Source of the DNA: a virus
IMG/VR virus record: IMGVR_UViG_3300020213_000115
Coordinates: 1 to 24,048 of that record
Strand: one strand, 5' to 3'
Length of the DNA: 24,048 nucleotides
Made by a program: the position numbers and the translations under genes. Every line of letters begins with the position of its first letter. Within the stretch, counting starts at the first letter, position 1. Below the pieces are notes generated by a model that was given only the letters and a program-made list of their open reading frames with translations, did not search any database and was not told the DNA's origin. Shown piece after piece: positions 5,825 through 14,294 of the stretch.

Positions 5825-7458
5825 TAATTCTGCCTTCCGTGTCCGCCGCGTCCACCGTAGCCACCAGGACGGGCGCCGGTATACTTACTGCCAGCATTCC
5901 TAGTCGGAAAATAGACAAGTGCAAGCCCAGCCGCAATGACTTTCGCTGAGCATCCTGATTCAACGCCCTGGATACGAAAGGAAATATTTTCACGGAAGCC
6001 GGTTGACGATGCCCACTCACCGAATCGCCACGCGGAAAATGCGTTTTTGGGGTCGTTCCACTCGCCGCCCCCCGCTTGATACCAGTAATTCGAATTGGCG
6101 TATGTTGTATAACCGTTGTTTAGCTGCGACTTTGTAAGAACCCCGGGATTTTTTGTTGGTGTTTCGTTATTCGTTGGAAGGTGCCAATTCCCAAGTGTGT
6201 CGTTCCAAAGCCCGAATTTGACGTTAACCGTGCCGTTCGTGGCACCAGCGCCTACCGACGTCGCGTCAAAAATGACGTATGACGTCAGGTAACGGACAGG
6301 CCCATATGGACCAACCTGCGGAATTCTCAGGTGCAGGAAGTCTCCATTCTCAATTGTGGCGTAAGTGTCCGCCTTACCGTCGCAGGCCCTTGTTGGGAAA
6401 GTGACGAGCCAGTCGGATATGTACTGGTCGGCTCGTATATGTATTTCTACATTGCCAGTTTCAAAGTCATTTTCAATGTTGTAGTATCTTTCGGTTGTCG
6501 ATTCATTGGTCGAATAGAGGTCGAAATGTGACAGCAACCCAGAGTCCGGATGGTAAAGAAAGAGTTCATTTGTTCGCGATATTGGTACCGCCCCGTGAGC
6601 ACTCCACTTGTTAAGAAATACTCTAAGAGATGATTGCGTTGATCCGCCAACCTTCGTAACAACACACGGCGACAGACAATCCAGCGTGTGTGGTCCATAT
6701 CCGGTATATCGGCCACCAGCGACGCTCGAGTTTTGCCGGGAGAACACCATCGGGATCATGGAGCCGATGGTGTTGTCCGGTGCGTTCGGGTAATCCTTGC
6801 GCGTGATAATTGACGGTCCAAGCCCGCCAGCCGGCTGCTCAGAGTCCGCAATCGTTCTATCCCATAACAGGTTTTCAGCCATTTCAATAATTACCTGACC
6901 ACGTGTGTGCCGGACCTTGTTGATGATCCCTTTAAATATCTGCTGGCCGGCGTGCTCGTGAAACTGAACGCCAGCCGATGCATTGGCGCTGTAATCAAAT
7001 TGCTCGGTAGCAATAAGGATCTGAATGGCTGCCCCATCCCATAGATAGTCACTTCGTAGTTGTGAGAGCTTTACGAATATCTGATCCGACTCTGCCGTTG
7101 CCCCAGCTCTTTTCTTCTGCCATTGGATTCGTTTGTTGGCGAGGACCAGGACACCAGTTGCCGGAGTCACGGTGCCATCATCTTCAAGCGATTGGTGCGT
7201 CACGATCCAATCCAGAATCAGCGGCTGATAATGTTTCGTGTCACCATCAACGTTGTAGAGCATCCCGCGCCCATGAGCGTAACTTGCCGGATTTTCCGAC
7301 TGCCCCTTGTCGCTCAAGTAAATGACCGGGTTGGCGCCAGGGTTGGTCGTGTAGTTGGAGTCGCGCAGCGTGGACGGGTCAGAGAGCGTGATCCGCGCCA
7401 CGATGTACTTGATGGTGGACGGTCGCCAGATCCGCTCTTTTACGGTTTGAGTTGCCAT
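5824..7458 (-). CDS. Large tail-tip protein with Gly/Arg-rich C-terminus
   Basis: This encodes 544 residues from ATG at 7458, sharing a base with the upstream stop (TAATG). The N-terminal part (VKERIWRPSTIKYIVARITL, later QIFKGIINKVRHTRGQVIIEMAENLLWDR around 170-200) looks like a tail structural domain. A later segment around residue 360 (CDGKADTYATIENGDFLHLRIP) resembles carbohydrate-binding-like modules in phage tail proteins. The chain ends in a flexible Gly/Arg-rich tail (GARPGGYGGRGGHGRQN). It sits between the distal-tail-like gene and the hub-like gene. A tip role is likely from context, but no precise family is recognised. Confidence 0.5.
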   Translation of the reverse strand: MATQTVKERIWRPSTIKYIVARITLSDPSTLRDSNYTTNPGANPVIYLSDKGQSENPASYAHGRGMLYNVDGDTKHYQPLILDWIVTHQSLEDDGTVTPATGVLVLANKRIQWQKKRAGATAESDQIFVKLSQLRSDYLWDGAAIQILIATEQFDYSANASAGVQFHEHAGQQIFKGIINKVRHTRGQVIIEMAENLLWDRTIADSEQPAGGLGPSIITRKDYPNAPDNTIGSMIPMVFSRQNSSVAGGRYTGYGPHTLDCLSPCVVTKVGGSTQSSLRVFLNKWSAHGAVPISRTNELFLYHPDSGLLSHFDLYSTNESTTERYYNIENDFETGNVEIHIRADQYISDWLVTFPTRACDGKADTYATIENGDFLHLRIPQVGPYGPVRYLTSYVIFDATSVGAGATNGTVNVKFGLWNDTLGNWHLPTNNETPTKNPGVLTKSQLNNGYTTYANSNYWYQAGGGEWNDPKNAFSAWRFGEWASSTGFRENISFRIQGVESGCSAKVIAAGLALVYFPTRNAGSKYTGARPGGYGGRGGHGRQN

Positions 7459-8393
7459 TACACCGCCGGCTGGTGGTCAGCACCCTTGGGAGTGGCGTCG
7501 GTGATGGTGACGCGGAACGTCGAGCGATCACGGGCGTAGTTGCGGCCGAAGTCCGGTGACTCCCATGTCCCATAGAATCCTGGACGGCCGGCGCTGTTCC
7601 GCCCGTTGGCGTCCCCCTCGTGGTAGAACATCGGCGCCCCTGACCCAACGTTCACGCCCGTGTACTGAAGCCCACGAACGTCATATTCCCGCCTGGTGCG
7701 AAAGGCCCGCCAGAGTGTGTTGTAGGTGACATACCCGGTTCCGCTTGAGTCCATCGCCCGGTCGTAGACGTTCGCCTTCGTCAGGTATCCGGGGCTTTTG
7801 AAGATCAGCGACTTCACGTCATGCGGCTCGTCACCAATCATCGGGAGCCGATGCCCCCCAGCGGTCACGAGTGGGCGGCTCATGCGATCGAAGTTGAACC
7901 CCTCGGGGCGGATCGGATAGCCCAGGTCAATTGCTGGGCCGAGGCCCAGGGCGCCGATCTGGAGCGTTGCCGGGGAGTCTGTGACCACGAGCCACCAGTA
8001 CTTGTCATAGCGGGCCGTGAACGTGGCAAAGAGGTCGACATACTCTTGATTTGACGAGAGCGTGAACGGACCCCATCGGCTGATTGAGGATGCGAACACG
8101 CTAGAGCTGTGCGAGTAGAGCTGGATCGTTGCGCCGTTAAGGTTTGAATTCGAGAAACCGAAGCTGTTTATCTTGATGACCGAATCTGTTCCCGTGAACC
8201 CGGATGCATTTAGGTTGAACAAAAGCGCGACGCCACCGAGCGTTGGGGTGACCATCGTCAGCAGTGCCGGGTCTGGATCGTTCAGATTGACCAGCGGGAA
8301 CGACGTTGATGGTGTCCCGGACGGGAGAGTAATATTCGACGTTCCGTCGCAGGTCAAAATCCGGTTGGTGAGTTGCAGCGTCCAGCCGGCCAC
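7458..8393 (-). CDS. Distal-tail-like structural protein
   Basis: This encodes 311 residues from a GTG at 8393, directly abutting the tape measure stop (TAAGTG). It is beta-rich throughout (SVIKINSFGFSNSNLNGATI, KYWWLVVTDSPATLQIGALG) and has a central GFNFDRMSRPLVTAGGHRLP segment. The first gene after a tape measure in siphoviruses normally encodes the distal tail protein that closes the tube and carries the tip complex. The two-domain beta architecture is compatible with that. I do not recognise a specific family signature, so the role is positional inference. Confidence 0.5.
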   Translation of the reverse strand: MAGWTLQLTNRILTCDGTSNITLPSGTPSTSFPLVNLNDPDPALLTMVTPTLGGVALLFNLNASGFTGTDSVIKINSFGFSNSNLNGATIQLYSHSSSVFASSISRWGPFTLSSNQEYVDLFATFTARYDKYWWLVVTDSPATLQIGALGLGPAIDLGYPIRPEGFNFDRMSRPLVTAGGHRLPMIGDEPHDVKSLIFKSPGYLTKANVYDRAMDSSGTGYVTYNTLWRAFRTRREYDVRGLQYTGVNVGSGAPMFYHEGDANGRNSAGRPGFYGTWESPDFGRNYARDRSTFRVTITDATPKGADHQPAV

Positions 8394-10523
8394 TTAGACC
8401 TGCCTCAACAATCGCTGGCCCACGCGCTGTAACGCGATTGGGATAATGTAGCCTTCAAGGATTTCCTCGAAGTCGTTCCCCAGTGCGCCACGCGGGATCT
8501 CTGGGACTTGCTGTGCCATCAGCGCCGCTGCCGCTGAATTACCGCCCCCGGCGTAAATGTTGAAGTGCTGGACGGTCTGGGTTGACGACGTATGTCGGTC
8601 GCCACGAATTGTTTCCGTGTCGCGGTGGTATTCGCGTTCGAGGCGCACCGTGTTCGTGGCCATCTGGGATGGATACTCAGACGACTCCGGCGCTTCGATG
8701 CCTTTGATGGACTCGATGAGACGCGAGATGTCCAGCGCGTCCCGATCCTTGATTGCCTCAATACGCGCGGTCGGGCTCGGTTCCGTCGCCATGGGCGGCT
8801 CCGGGAACTCAAGATCCTTGATCGACTCAATCAGGCGTGAGATATCGAGCGCGTCCCGATTGCTCGCGGCCGCGACGGATACGGTCATGGGCGGGGTGAC
8901 GCTGGATTCCCAAACCCCGCCGCCCGGGATTGCGGTGCCGCCGGCTGATCCACCACCGCCGCCGCCCGATATGATCCCGAGGAAGAAACCTAAGACGTCC
9001 TCCCCGGCCTTCGCGCCTAGCTTATCAAGCGCGTCTTCGATGATCTTGGACAGGCCATCCCCGATGATCTGGGCCAAGTTCTCAAAGAAGCCTTCATGCT
9101 GATCCAGGATATCGTTGAAGTTCTCCTCGAACGAATCCGCCAAAGCCTCAGCCACGCCGGATGCGTACTTCGTCGCCTCTGATTCCTTTTTCTTCTGCTT
9201 CGCGTATTCCTCAGACCACTTCCCGGCCTCACCGATAACAGCGGTCATCTCGTCAATGGCTTCCCCGGTCGCGTCGATAACCGGGATAGCGTCGTAGAAC
9301 CCGCCGATGAAGTCTTCCGCGTTCTTTAGCGCGTCCTCTTTCTTGGAATCGTCGAAGCCCTTCTTCCTTCCGAACTCCTCCTGAAATCCAACCGGGATGT
9401 CTTCGAACTTTCGGTAGGCCGCGTTCGGGGTGAAGTTCATCAGTCGGATGAATTCTTCCACCCACTTATCACGATCGGCTGTGATGTCCTCAAGCAGCTT
9501 GGCCTGATCTTCGGCGATCTTCTTTTGCTCGGTCTTCCACTTGTCCAGCTTGGCGCGTGACTTGTCCGGGTCGATCTTGCTGATGTCGAGGGTCAGGCCG
9601 GACAGGACGTTGGGGTCTGTGATCTGGTCGGGACTGGCCGCTGGCTTCCGACCCTCGCGCCAGGTATCGAGGTTCACGTCACGGGCCAAGTTGCTGGCCG
9701 CTGCAGCCGGGTCCTGTCCTGGGAGAACAATCGGCCTACCGCCAGGGCCGACTCCGGCCACGACAGGCAACTGCCCCAAGTCCTTGATGATGTCGCCAAG
9801 CTGAAGGGCGGACTCGATCATCTGAAGGATTGCGCGATGGCCGCGAGCCCCGAAGTTTTCAAAGGCAACGCCAGCGCCGCCCAAGCTTTCCTGAAGCTCG
9901 TTGATGTCGACTTTAATGTTGCGAAGGTCGCGCTCCGCAGGCCCCAGCCCCAGATCAACAATCGTCCCGCGCTTGGCCGCCAGCTTGTCAATGGCGTCGC
10001 TTACCGAAGTAATCGGCCCGATGAGCCGAGTCAGCGCCCCTTCGAATTGGCCGATCTCCCCTTTGACCAGGACGCGCATCGCGCTGGACAGGTCCATCCC
10101 GAGCGTCACGGCGAGAACAGCCGCCGCGTCGGTCATCTTCACGATGCGATCCGCCGACACGCCAAGAGCAATGGCCATTGCTTGCGCCTGCTGGATCTGC
10201 TCATCCTCGAACGTGGTCACGCGCTGCAACGTCCCGGCGTATTCCTTGAGGCCCTTGATCCGCTCGTTCGTGAACTGGTTCGTGGACTTGAGCGCGTTCT
10301 CAAGTGCACGATCGGCCCGCTCCTGCTCAATCCCAGCCTTGGCCGCTTCGCGCATGGTCGTGGACAGGAACTGGAACGCCCCGGCCAGCGTCACCCCAAC
10401 AGCTCCGAGCGCGAGGCTGGATGCACTCAGGATGGAGAACTCGGATTTCACCCGCGCCGAAGTTGCGGCTACCTCTTTCGAGATGCCGTCGATCCATCGG
10501 CCTCTGACTGCTACTTCGTCCAC
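8394..10523 (-). CDS. Tail length tape measure protein
   Basis: This encodes 709 residues from a GTG at 10523 overlapping the previous stop (TAGTG). The sequence is largely helical. A hydrophobic segment lies near 32-52 (LSASSLALGAVGVTLAGAF), followed by an Ala-rich coiled region (EAAKAGIEQERADRALENAL) and the LKEYAGTLQRVTTFEDEQI region, typical of phage tail tape measures. Next comes the AAAVLAVTLGMDLSSAMRVLV stretch, then charged coiled coils (DKWKTEQKKIAEDQAKLLED). A Gly-rich break lies near 515-535, and a 14-residue motif, RDALDISRLIESIK, occurs at 556-569 and 594-607. The protein sets tail length and is injected or displaced at infection. It is the longest gene in the tail module and follows the chaperone frames, as expected. 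Confidence 0.88.
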   Translation of the reverse strand: MDEVAVRGRWIDGISKEVAATSARVKSEFSILSASSLALGAVGVTLAGAFQFLSTTMREAAKAGIEQERADRALENALKSTNQFTNERIKGLKEYAGTLQRVTTFEDEQIQQAQAMAIALGVSADRIVKMTDAAAVLAVTLGMDLSSAMRVLVKGEIGQFEGALTRLIGPITSVSDAIDKLAAKRGTIVDLGLGPAERDLRNIKVDINELQESLGGAGVAFENFGARGHRAILQMIESALQLGDIIKDLGQLPVVAGVGPGGRPIVLPGQDPAAAASNLARDVNLDTWREGRKPAASPDQITDPNVLSGLTLDISKIDPDKSRAKLDKWKTEQKKIAEDQAKLLEDITADRDKWVEEFIRLMNFTPNAAYRKFEDIPVGFQEEFGRKKGFDDSKKEDALKNAEDFIGGFYDAIPVIDATGEAIDEMTAVIGEAGKWSEEYAKQKKKESEATKYASGVAEALADSFEENFNDILDQHEGFFENLAQIIGDGLSKIIEDALDKLGAKAGEDVLGFFLGIISGGGGGGSAGGTAIPGGGVWESSVTPPMTVSVAAASNRDALDISRLIESIKDLEFPEPPMATEPSPTARIEAIKDRDALDISRLIESIKGIEAPESSEYPSQMATNTVRLEREYHRDTETIRGDRHTSSTQTVQHFNIYAGGGNSAAAALMAQQVPEIPRGALGNDFEEILEGYIIPIALQRVGQRLLRQV
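8703..8858 (-). repeat. Two copies of a 42-bp coding motif in the tape measure gene
   Basis: The 14-residue motif RDALDISRLIESIK is encoded at 8858-8817 and again at 8744-8703, a 114-base (38-residue) period. The protein copies are identical but the DNA copies differ at several third positions. The motif therefore appears conserved by selection rather than newly duplicated. Confidence 0.8.
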
Positions 10524-10867
10524 TAGAACGATCTCCGCTTCTCAGCGAGAAATTGAATGCCCTGCACGATGCTCCATGGCAGATCACCGGCCATCGAGTC
10601 GATCGGCAGGAGCGCCATCTCCATTACGGCCTCGGCTCCAGAGTACGGGGCAGCTTCAAGGTCGCAGTCGTCGCACGCTTGCTTGAGCAGGGCCGGGTCA
10701 CCACCTGGGCGGATGAGTTCCATTTCCTTCTGGAAGTTGAAAGCCGCGCACCCATCCCGACAGTTCCTGAAGTGGAGGCAGGCGCCTTCAATGCCACGGT
10801 CACGTTCCTTCTCATCCGACCGCAGATACTTCCGGTGTTCCTGAATCCGCACCAGATCCTTGAGCAC
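10523..10867 (-). CDS. Downstream tail assembly chaperone frame (Cys-rich)
   Basis: This frame stays open back to a TTG at 10987, overlapping the upstream chaperone frame by 176 bases. I mark the GTG at 10867 because it has GGAG nine bases upstream and keeps the overlap short. GTGs at 10885 and 10852 (AAGGA upstream) are alternatives. The product (114 residues from here) contains CLHFRNCRDGC and CDDC, a four-to-five Cys set that could bind metal. It ends just at the tape measure start (TAGTG). Paired overlapping frames right before the tape measure are the hallmark of tail assembly chaperones (lambda G/GT type). This part may also be made as a frameshift fusion to the upstream protein. Confidence 0.6.
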   Translation of the reverse strand: MLKDLVRIQEHRKYLRSDEKERDRGIEGACLHFRNCRDGCAAFNFQKEMELIRPGGDPALLKQACDDCDLEAAPYSGAEAVMEMALLPIDSMAGDLPWSIVQGIQFLAEKRRSF

Positions 10868-11252
10868 CAGGTTTGGCTCCGTCACGAAAGAGATAGCGGC
10901 TGTGCTTCGCAACGATCCACACGAATCGGCCATCCTCCTCAATGATTCGCCGGGCGTCTTCCGGGTTGGGGACTTTCTGACCGTCAACCAGCATCCCGGC
11001 TACGAGCGCCAGCCCCATCTCGTAGTCAAGGTTTCGCAGGCGCACCGATGCGATAAGCGATTCCCCGCCGGCAGTCGGCCCGTCACCGGGCTTCGGTTGC
11101 GAGACGTGCTTGACCGCTTCGGCGATGCAAAGCCGCCGGGCCAGAACCTCCGGCCCGGTCGGCATTCGATAAGTGATCTCGACCGATGGCCCGCTGTCGC
11201 CGTCCAACTGTTCGGCTTCGGCGGTCCACGGTTGACTCGTGGTGATTGGCAT
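10812..11252 (-). CDS. Upstream tail assembly chaperone
   Basis: This encodes 146 residues from ATG at 11252 with AAGGGGGAATGA upstream. A polar start (TSQPWTAEAEQLDGD) is followed by a helical core (EVLARRLCIAEAVKHV, SLIASVRLRNLDYEMGLALV) and a Gly/Ala/Ser-rich disordered tail (GAKPGAQGSGADSG). It lies between the tail tube gene and the tape measure, where lambda-type gpG homologues sit. These bind the tape measure and recruit tube subunits. It overlaps the next frame extensively. No sequence family signature is strong, so the call rests on position, size and overlap. Confidence 0.6.
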   Translation of the reverse strand: MPITTSQPWTAEAEQLDGDSGPSVEITYRMPTGPEVLARRLCIAEAVKHVSQPKPGDGPTAGGESLIASVRLRNLDYEMGLALVAGMLVDGQKVPNPEDARRIIEEDGRFVWIVAKHSRYLFRDGAKPGAQGSGADSGTPEVSAVG

Positions 11253-11277
11253 TCATTCCCCCTTTGAATGGTCTGGC

Positions 11278-12378
11278 TTATGTCCAGGCCGTCGCATCCT
11301 TGTTCCATACGTAAAGCTCCACGACGTTCTGGGTCAGGTTGTCGATAGCCGTGAACGGCACCGTGATCTCGCGCACTCCGAGGCTGTTCGATCCCCAGAC
11401 AACGGGGCCGGACTGAATCACCTTCGGGGTGAACAGCGAGTAGGCGTACTGGTAATCGGTGGTCACGTCTTCGATGAAGGTGTTCGACCAGCAGTATAGC
11501 CCAATGGTCCGCGTCCACGACTTGTCCCCGTCGACCAGCGCCAGCATGTCCGTGTCGCCCTCGGCAAAGCGCAGGGTGAGTGACAGGCTGATCGTCGGGC
11601 GTCCGATGAACATCGAAGTAGCGACGAGGCCGGTTGACCCCGAGTGCCCACTCTCCTGGTCAACATTGTTGTTGACCGTGAGCGAGTAGCCGCGAATGTA
11701 CTTGGACCAATCCACGGCGCCGGTGACTTCCACCCCGCTCGGGGCTTCGGCGGTGCCCGTATGCACGGGCAGATTGAGCGATCCCGGAACGAACGCGGTC
11801 CCGATGAAGCAGTAGACGTTGTTGTGCTTGAACGGCCCGTAGTTCGGGATGCTGGCTGATGCGAGGGTGACGCCTGCCGCCTGCGTTCCAGATACGGCGT
11901 ACTCGGCCGCGATCCGGAGCGGCTTGTCCCGAACGCTAGACCCCATCGTGAACGAGTTGCAGATGCCGCCCGAGTATCGCGTGGCCTTGCGAATGGTCGT
12001 CTCGGATTTGGTCGTCACCGATGCCTGGATGGTGTAGCTGGCCAGCTCCGAACTGACCGCCATCGGGACGATCTTGTGCTGCCTCGCGGCGGTCGCACTG
12101 GCCGGGGTCGTGACCGTGTCCGACCCGAGAGCGGTCGCGGCCAGGCCGGCCAGCGCCTCGTCATGCCCGACGCTTCGGATGTTGAGCCGCGTCATGTCGG
12201 CCATGCCGGTCAGGCCTGTCGAGAATGCGGACCCGTTCGCCGTCTCGGCTTCATCAAAGCCGTCAACGGCGTTTGAGTGCCGCGCCTCCGTGCAATAGAA
12301 GATGTGCGCCGGGGACACGGCGGTATCGTAGGTCGTCTCCTTCGCCAGTCCCATGACGCCGGTATTCTCTCTGGCCAT
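11278..12378 (-). CDS. Major tail tube protein
   Basis: This encodes 366 residues from ATG at 12378 with a GGAGGCAGGG ribosome site. It opens with ENTGVMGLAKETTYDTAVSP, a pattern typical of tube proteins, in which a short G-x-(E/K)-x-x-(Y/F)-G/D-T segment starts the first domain. Further regions (DWSKYIRGYSLTVNNNVDQ, FIGRPTISLSLTLRF) match the ring-forming beta-sandwich of siphovirus tubes. The name is supported by position between the terminator/connector genes and the chaperones. At 366 residues it is longer than simple tubes (150-250), probably because of an added exterior Ig-like domain. Confidence 0.72.
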   Translation of the reverse strand: MARENTGVMGLAKETTYDTAVSPAHIFYCTEARHSNAVDGFDEAETANGSAFSTGLTGMADMTRLNIRSVGHDEALAGLAATALGSDTVTTPASATAARQHKIVPMAVSSELASYTIQASVTTKSETTIRKATRYSGGICNSFTMGSSVRDKPLRIAAEYAVSGTQAAGVTLASASIPNYGPFKHNNVYCFIGTAFVPGSLNLPVHTGTAEAPSGVEVTGAVDWSKYIRGYSLTVNNNVDQESGHSGSTGLVATSMFIGRPTISLSLTLRFAEGDTDMLALVDGDKSWTRTIGLYCWSNTFIEDVTTDYQYAYSLFTPKVIQSGPVVWGSNSLGVREITVPFTAIDNLTQNVVELYVWNKDATAWT

Positions 12379-12406
12379 CCCTGCCTCCCAACCTCACCAC
12401 TGAACG

Positions 12407-12964
12407 CTAGTTCGTAGCGTCCACCAGCATCGGAATAACTACCCCCACCCCGCCTGTCACCACCCCTGACCCAAGCTCCTCACTCGGGCGCGGCGGAATC
12501 TCAATGAACCCCGGCGTGTCGATCTCAAGTACCGTCCCGAACGAGGCCGGTACCACGCTGGTATTTAGTCGCCAGAACGGGCCGCTCGGCAGGAGAGTGG
12601 TCTCCCGCATCTGCCCGTGAAGCACTTCCCGCGCAAGGCCCACGTCACGCTTGACCCATGCGTAGGCAACGGACTGATCCGGGTGGGCGTGCGCGATCAT
12701 GATCGTGACCGTCCCAGTGATTCGATCCGCTCCGGCTGACTCGTCATCGCTGATGTCAGGGGCATCGTTGGCAATCCAGAGAATCCACGGCATGTTGCCG
12801 ATGGCGCCCTGCTTGACGAATGATGGCCGCCCTTTGAATCGCTGACTGGCAGCAAAGCGAGAATCCGGGAACGTGCTGTAGACAGCATCAGGCGGGAAAA
12901 GAGCGTATTCGACCATCGCCTCGAACACGTCGACGTAGTTGCGCGTGGTATTGATGACGCTCAT
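12407..12964 (-). CDS. Tail terminator/completion protein candidate
   Basis: This encodes 185 residues. I chose the ATG at 12964 because it overlaps the upstream stop (ATGA); the open frame to 12985 would only add seven residues. The sequence has an N-terminal helix (NYVDVFEAMVEYALF), a beta segment (MPWILWIANDAPD), and a strand-helix pattern (ITGTVTIMIAHAHPDQSVAYAW) seen in tail terminators, which cap the tube and join it to the head. The C-terminus is Gly/Val-rich. It sits just upstream of the tail tube, which is the usual place. The family is not confirmed by motif. Confidence 0.5.
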   Translation of the reverse strand: MSVINTTRNYVDVFEAMVEYALFPPDAVYSTFPDSRFAASQRFKGRPSFVKQGAIGNMPWILWIANDAPDISDDESAGADRITGTVTIMIAHAHPDQSVAYAWVKRDVGLAREVLHGQMRETTLLPSGPFWRLNTSVVPASFGTVLEIDTPGFIEIPPRPSEELGSGVVTGGVGVVIPMLVDATN

Positions 12965-13575
12965 TTCACCGCCAGCGAAAGCCAAGCCCGGACGAACTCG
13001 TTGAACTTGATCCGGTCGTTCTGGTTGATCGTGGCGAACGGACGCCGCTTGTTGAACCGGCCGGCGTACCGCTTCGAGGTCGAGAGCGTGACCGTGCGTC
13101 GATCGGCCGACAGCGACGGGTTACGCGTTAACTCACGGAACATCTGGCCGGTATCACCACCGACCCGGCTGGCACGGGTGACGCGCTTCCCGCTTGGGCG
13201 TTTCTTGCCGCGCACAGTCCCGTAGACCTTTTCCTTGCGCCGGTAATTCTTCCTGCCCGTCGCCACGTCAGACGAGAAGTGATCCACGGCGCCGGCAATG
13301 CGAGCGACTCCGCCCCACTGAGGCACGCGCCGGTCCTGTGCCGGGCCGGTCTTCCGGATGTACTGAGGCCCGACAGCGGGCCACCACGATCCGCGCACGT
13401 CCATGCCGCTACTGTCCAGCTTCTCGAAGGTCACGCCATCGAACGCCGCGCGACGATCCGCCCCGTACCATGAAGCCCATTGCATGAGCGGCCGGGCCGG
13501 ATTCTTCACGGTCGTGGCCACGCGCTGCATGCGGGCGTCCATCCCGGACAGATCAATCGAGACTTGGACGCTCAT
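12961..13575 (-). CDS. Head-tail connector / virion morphogenesis protein (HK97 gp10-like)
   Basis: This encodes 204 residues from ATG at 13575, overlapping the upstream stop by ATGA. A longer frame to 13707 runs back into the preceding gene and I rejected it. It starts MSVQVSIDLSGMDARMQRVAT. A helix follows, then WWPAVGPQYIRKTG, a very basic middle (NYRRKEKVYGTVRGKKRPSGKRV), TGQMFRELTRNPSL, and RYAGRFNKRRPFATINQND near the end. A D/T-G-Q-(M/L)-R segment followed by a late R-P-F strand is typical of phage virion morphogenesis or gp10-type proteins of the neck. The position between the connector and terminator genes agrees. Confidence 0.6.
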   Translation of the reverse strand: MSVQVSIDLSGMDARMQRVATTVKNPARPLMQWASWYGADRRAAFDGVTFEKLDSSGMDVRGSWWPAVGPQYIRKTGPAQDRRVPQWGGVARIAGAVDHFSSDVATGRKNYRRKEKVYGTVRGKKRPSGKRVTRASRVGGDTGQMFRELTRNPSLSADRRTVTLSTSKRYAGRFNKRRPFATINQNDRIKFNEFVRAWLSLAVK

Positions 13576-14291
13576 ACGATCTGAAGCCTTCCCGACTTGA
13601 CGCGGCCTGGGGTCGGCACCTGGTTCTGCCGTTCGTATGACCAGCGATAGGTAACGGTCGGGGTCGCGTGCGTGCGCAGGCTCCCCTTCAGGTCGTAGAT
13701 GACCCACCGCTGAAACTCCGGGTTGAACTCGACCGTGAAGTGCATCCCGAGTCGATAGCCGGTCAGTCCCGAGGAAGTAACGCGCACCGACTCGACATGG
13801 ACGGTCGGCTGCTCCTCCCCAGTGTCAGTCGCGGCATCCGTCTCACCTTGCACGGCAAGAAATGCCCGGTCGTTCGACAGGCTGTATTCCGCGCCTGTCC
13901 CGAAGGTCAACGTCTCGCTGGTGACCGTTTCAAACCCAAGCGAGACGCGGCCGGTCAGCAGACCGTCAATGGTCTTGTCGGTCCACTTCTCCCATTGGTC
14001 GATCGTGTCTTGATAATCCGAGTTATAAGCAGCCGGACGCAGGATTTCCAAAGCCTGTACCCCGGCCAGCCGAGTAACGATCTTCTGGATCAGCTTCGGC
14101 GTGGCCGGGGTGTCAGTTGTTGCGTTGAAAGCGACGTACTTAACGCCGACTCGCGACTCGAACTCACGCGACGCCTCGTCCAAAATCACTCCCCATTGCG
14201 TCGGATCAATCACCGTGTTCGGGGTGTTGTAATTCGACGGGAGTAGCTTCTCGACCAGCGTCTGAGTGGTGAGCCGAGCGGAGGACGCCAT
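13572..14291 (-). CDS. Head completion/connector protein candidate
   Basis: This encodes 239 residues from ATG at 14291, three bases after the previous stop. The N-terminal half is helical with an adaptor-like start (ARLTTQTLVEKLLPSN), a WGVILDEASREFESRVGVKY segment, and a helix with RPAAYNSDYQDTIDQWEKWTD. Head-tail adaptor proteins (gp6/gp36-type) have a similar helical bundle with an Asp/Glu-rich N-terminus. The C-terminal part is beta-rich (TVHVESVRVTSSGLTGYRLG), so it may be a fusion of an adaptor and a tail-side domain. The position is right after the capsid genes, where the connector ring components are encoded. Confidence 0.5.
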   Translation of the reverse strand: MASSARLTTQTLVEKLLPSNYNTPNTVIDPTQWGVILDEASREFESRVGVKYVAFNATTDTPATPKLIQKIVTRLAGVQALEILRPAAYNSDYQDTIDQWEKWTDKTIDGLLTGRVSLGFETVTSETLTFGTGAEYSLSNDRAFLAVQGETDAATDTGEEQPTVHVESVRVTSSGLTGYRLGMHFTVEFNPEFQRWVIYDLKGSLRTHATPTVTYRWSYERQNQVPTPGRVKSGRLQIV

Positions 14292-14294
14292 GAG

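Noticed and set aside
9837-10686. Two large plus-strand frames opposite the tape measure start
   Set aside because: They lie antisense to the clearly helical tape measure and chaperone coding sequence and have no motifs.
12961-13707. N-terminal extension of the gp10-like gene
   Set aside because: It runs 130 bases into the connector gene. The ATGA-coupled start at 13575 is far better.
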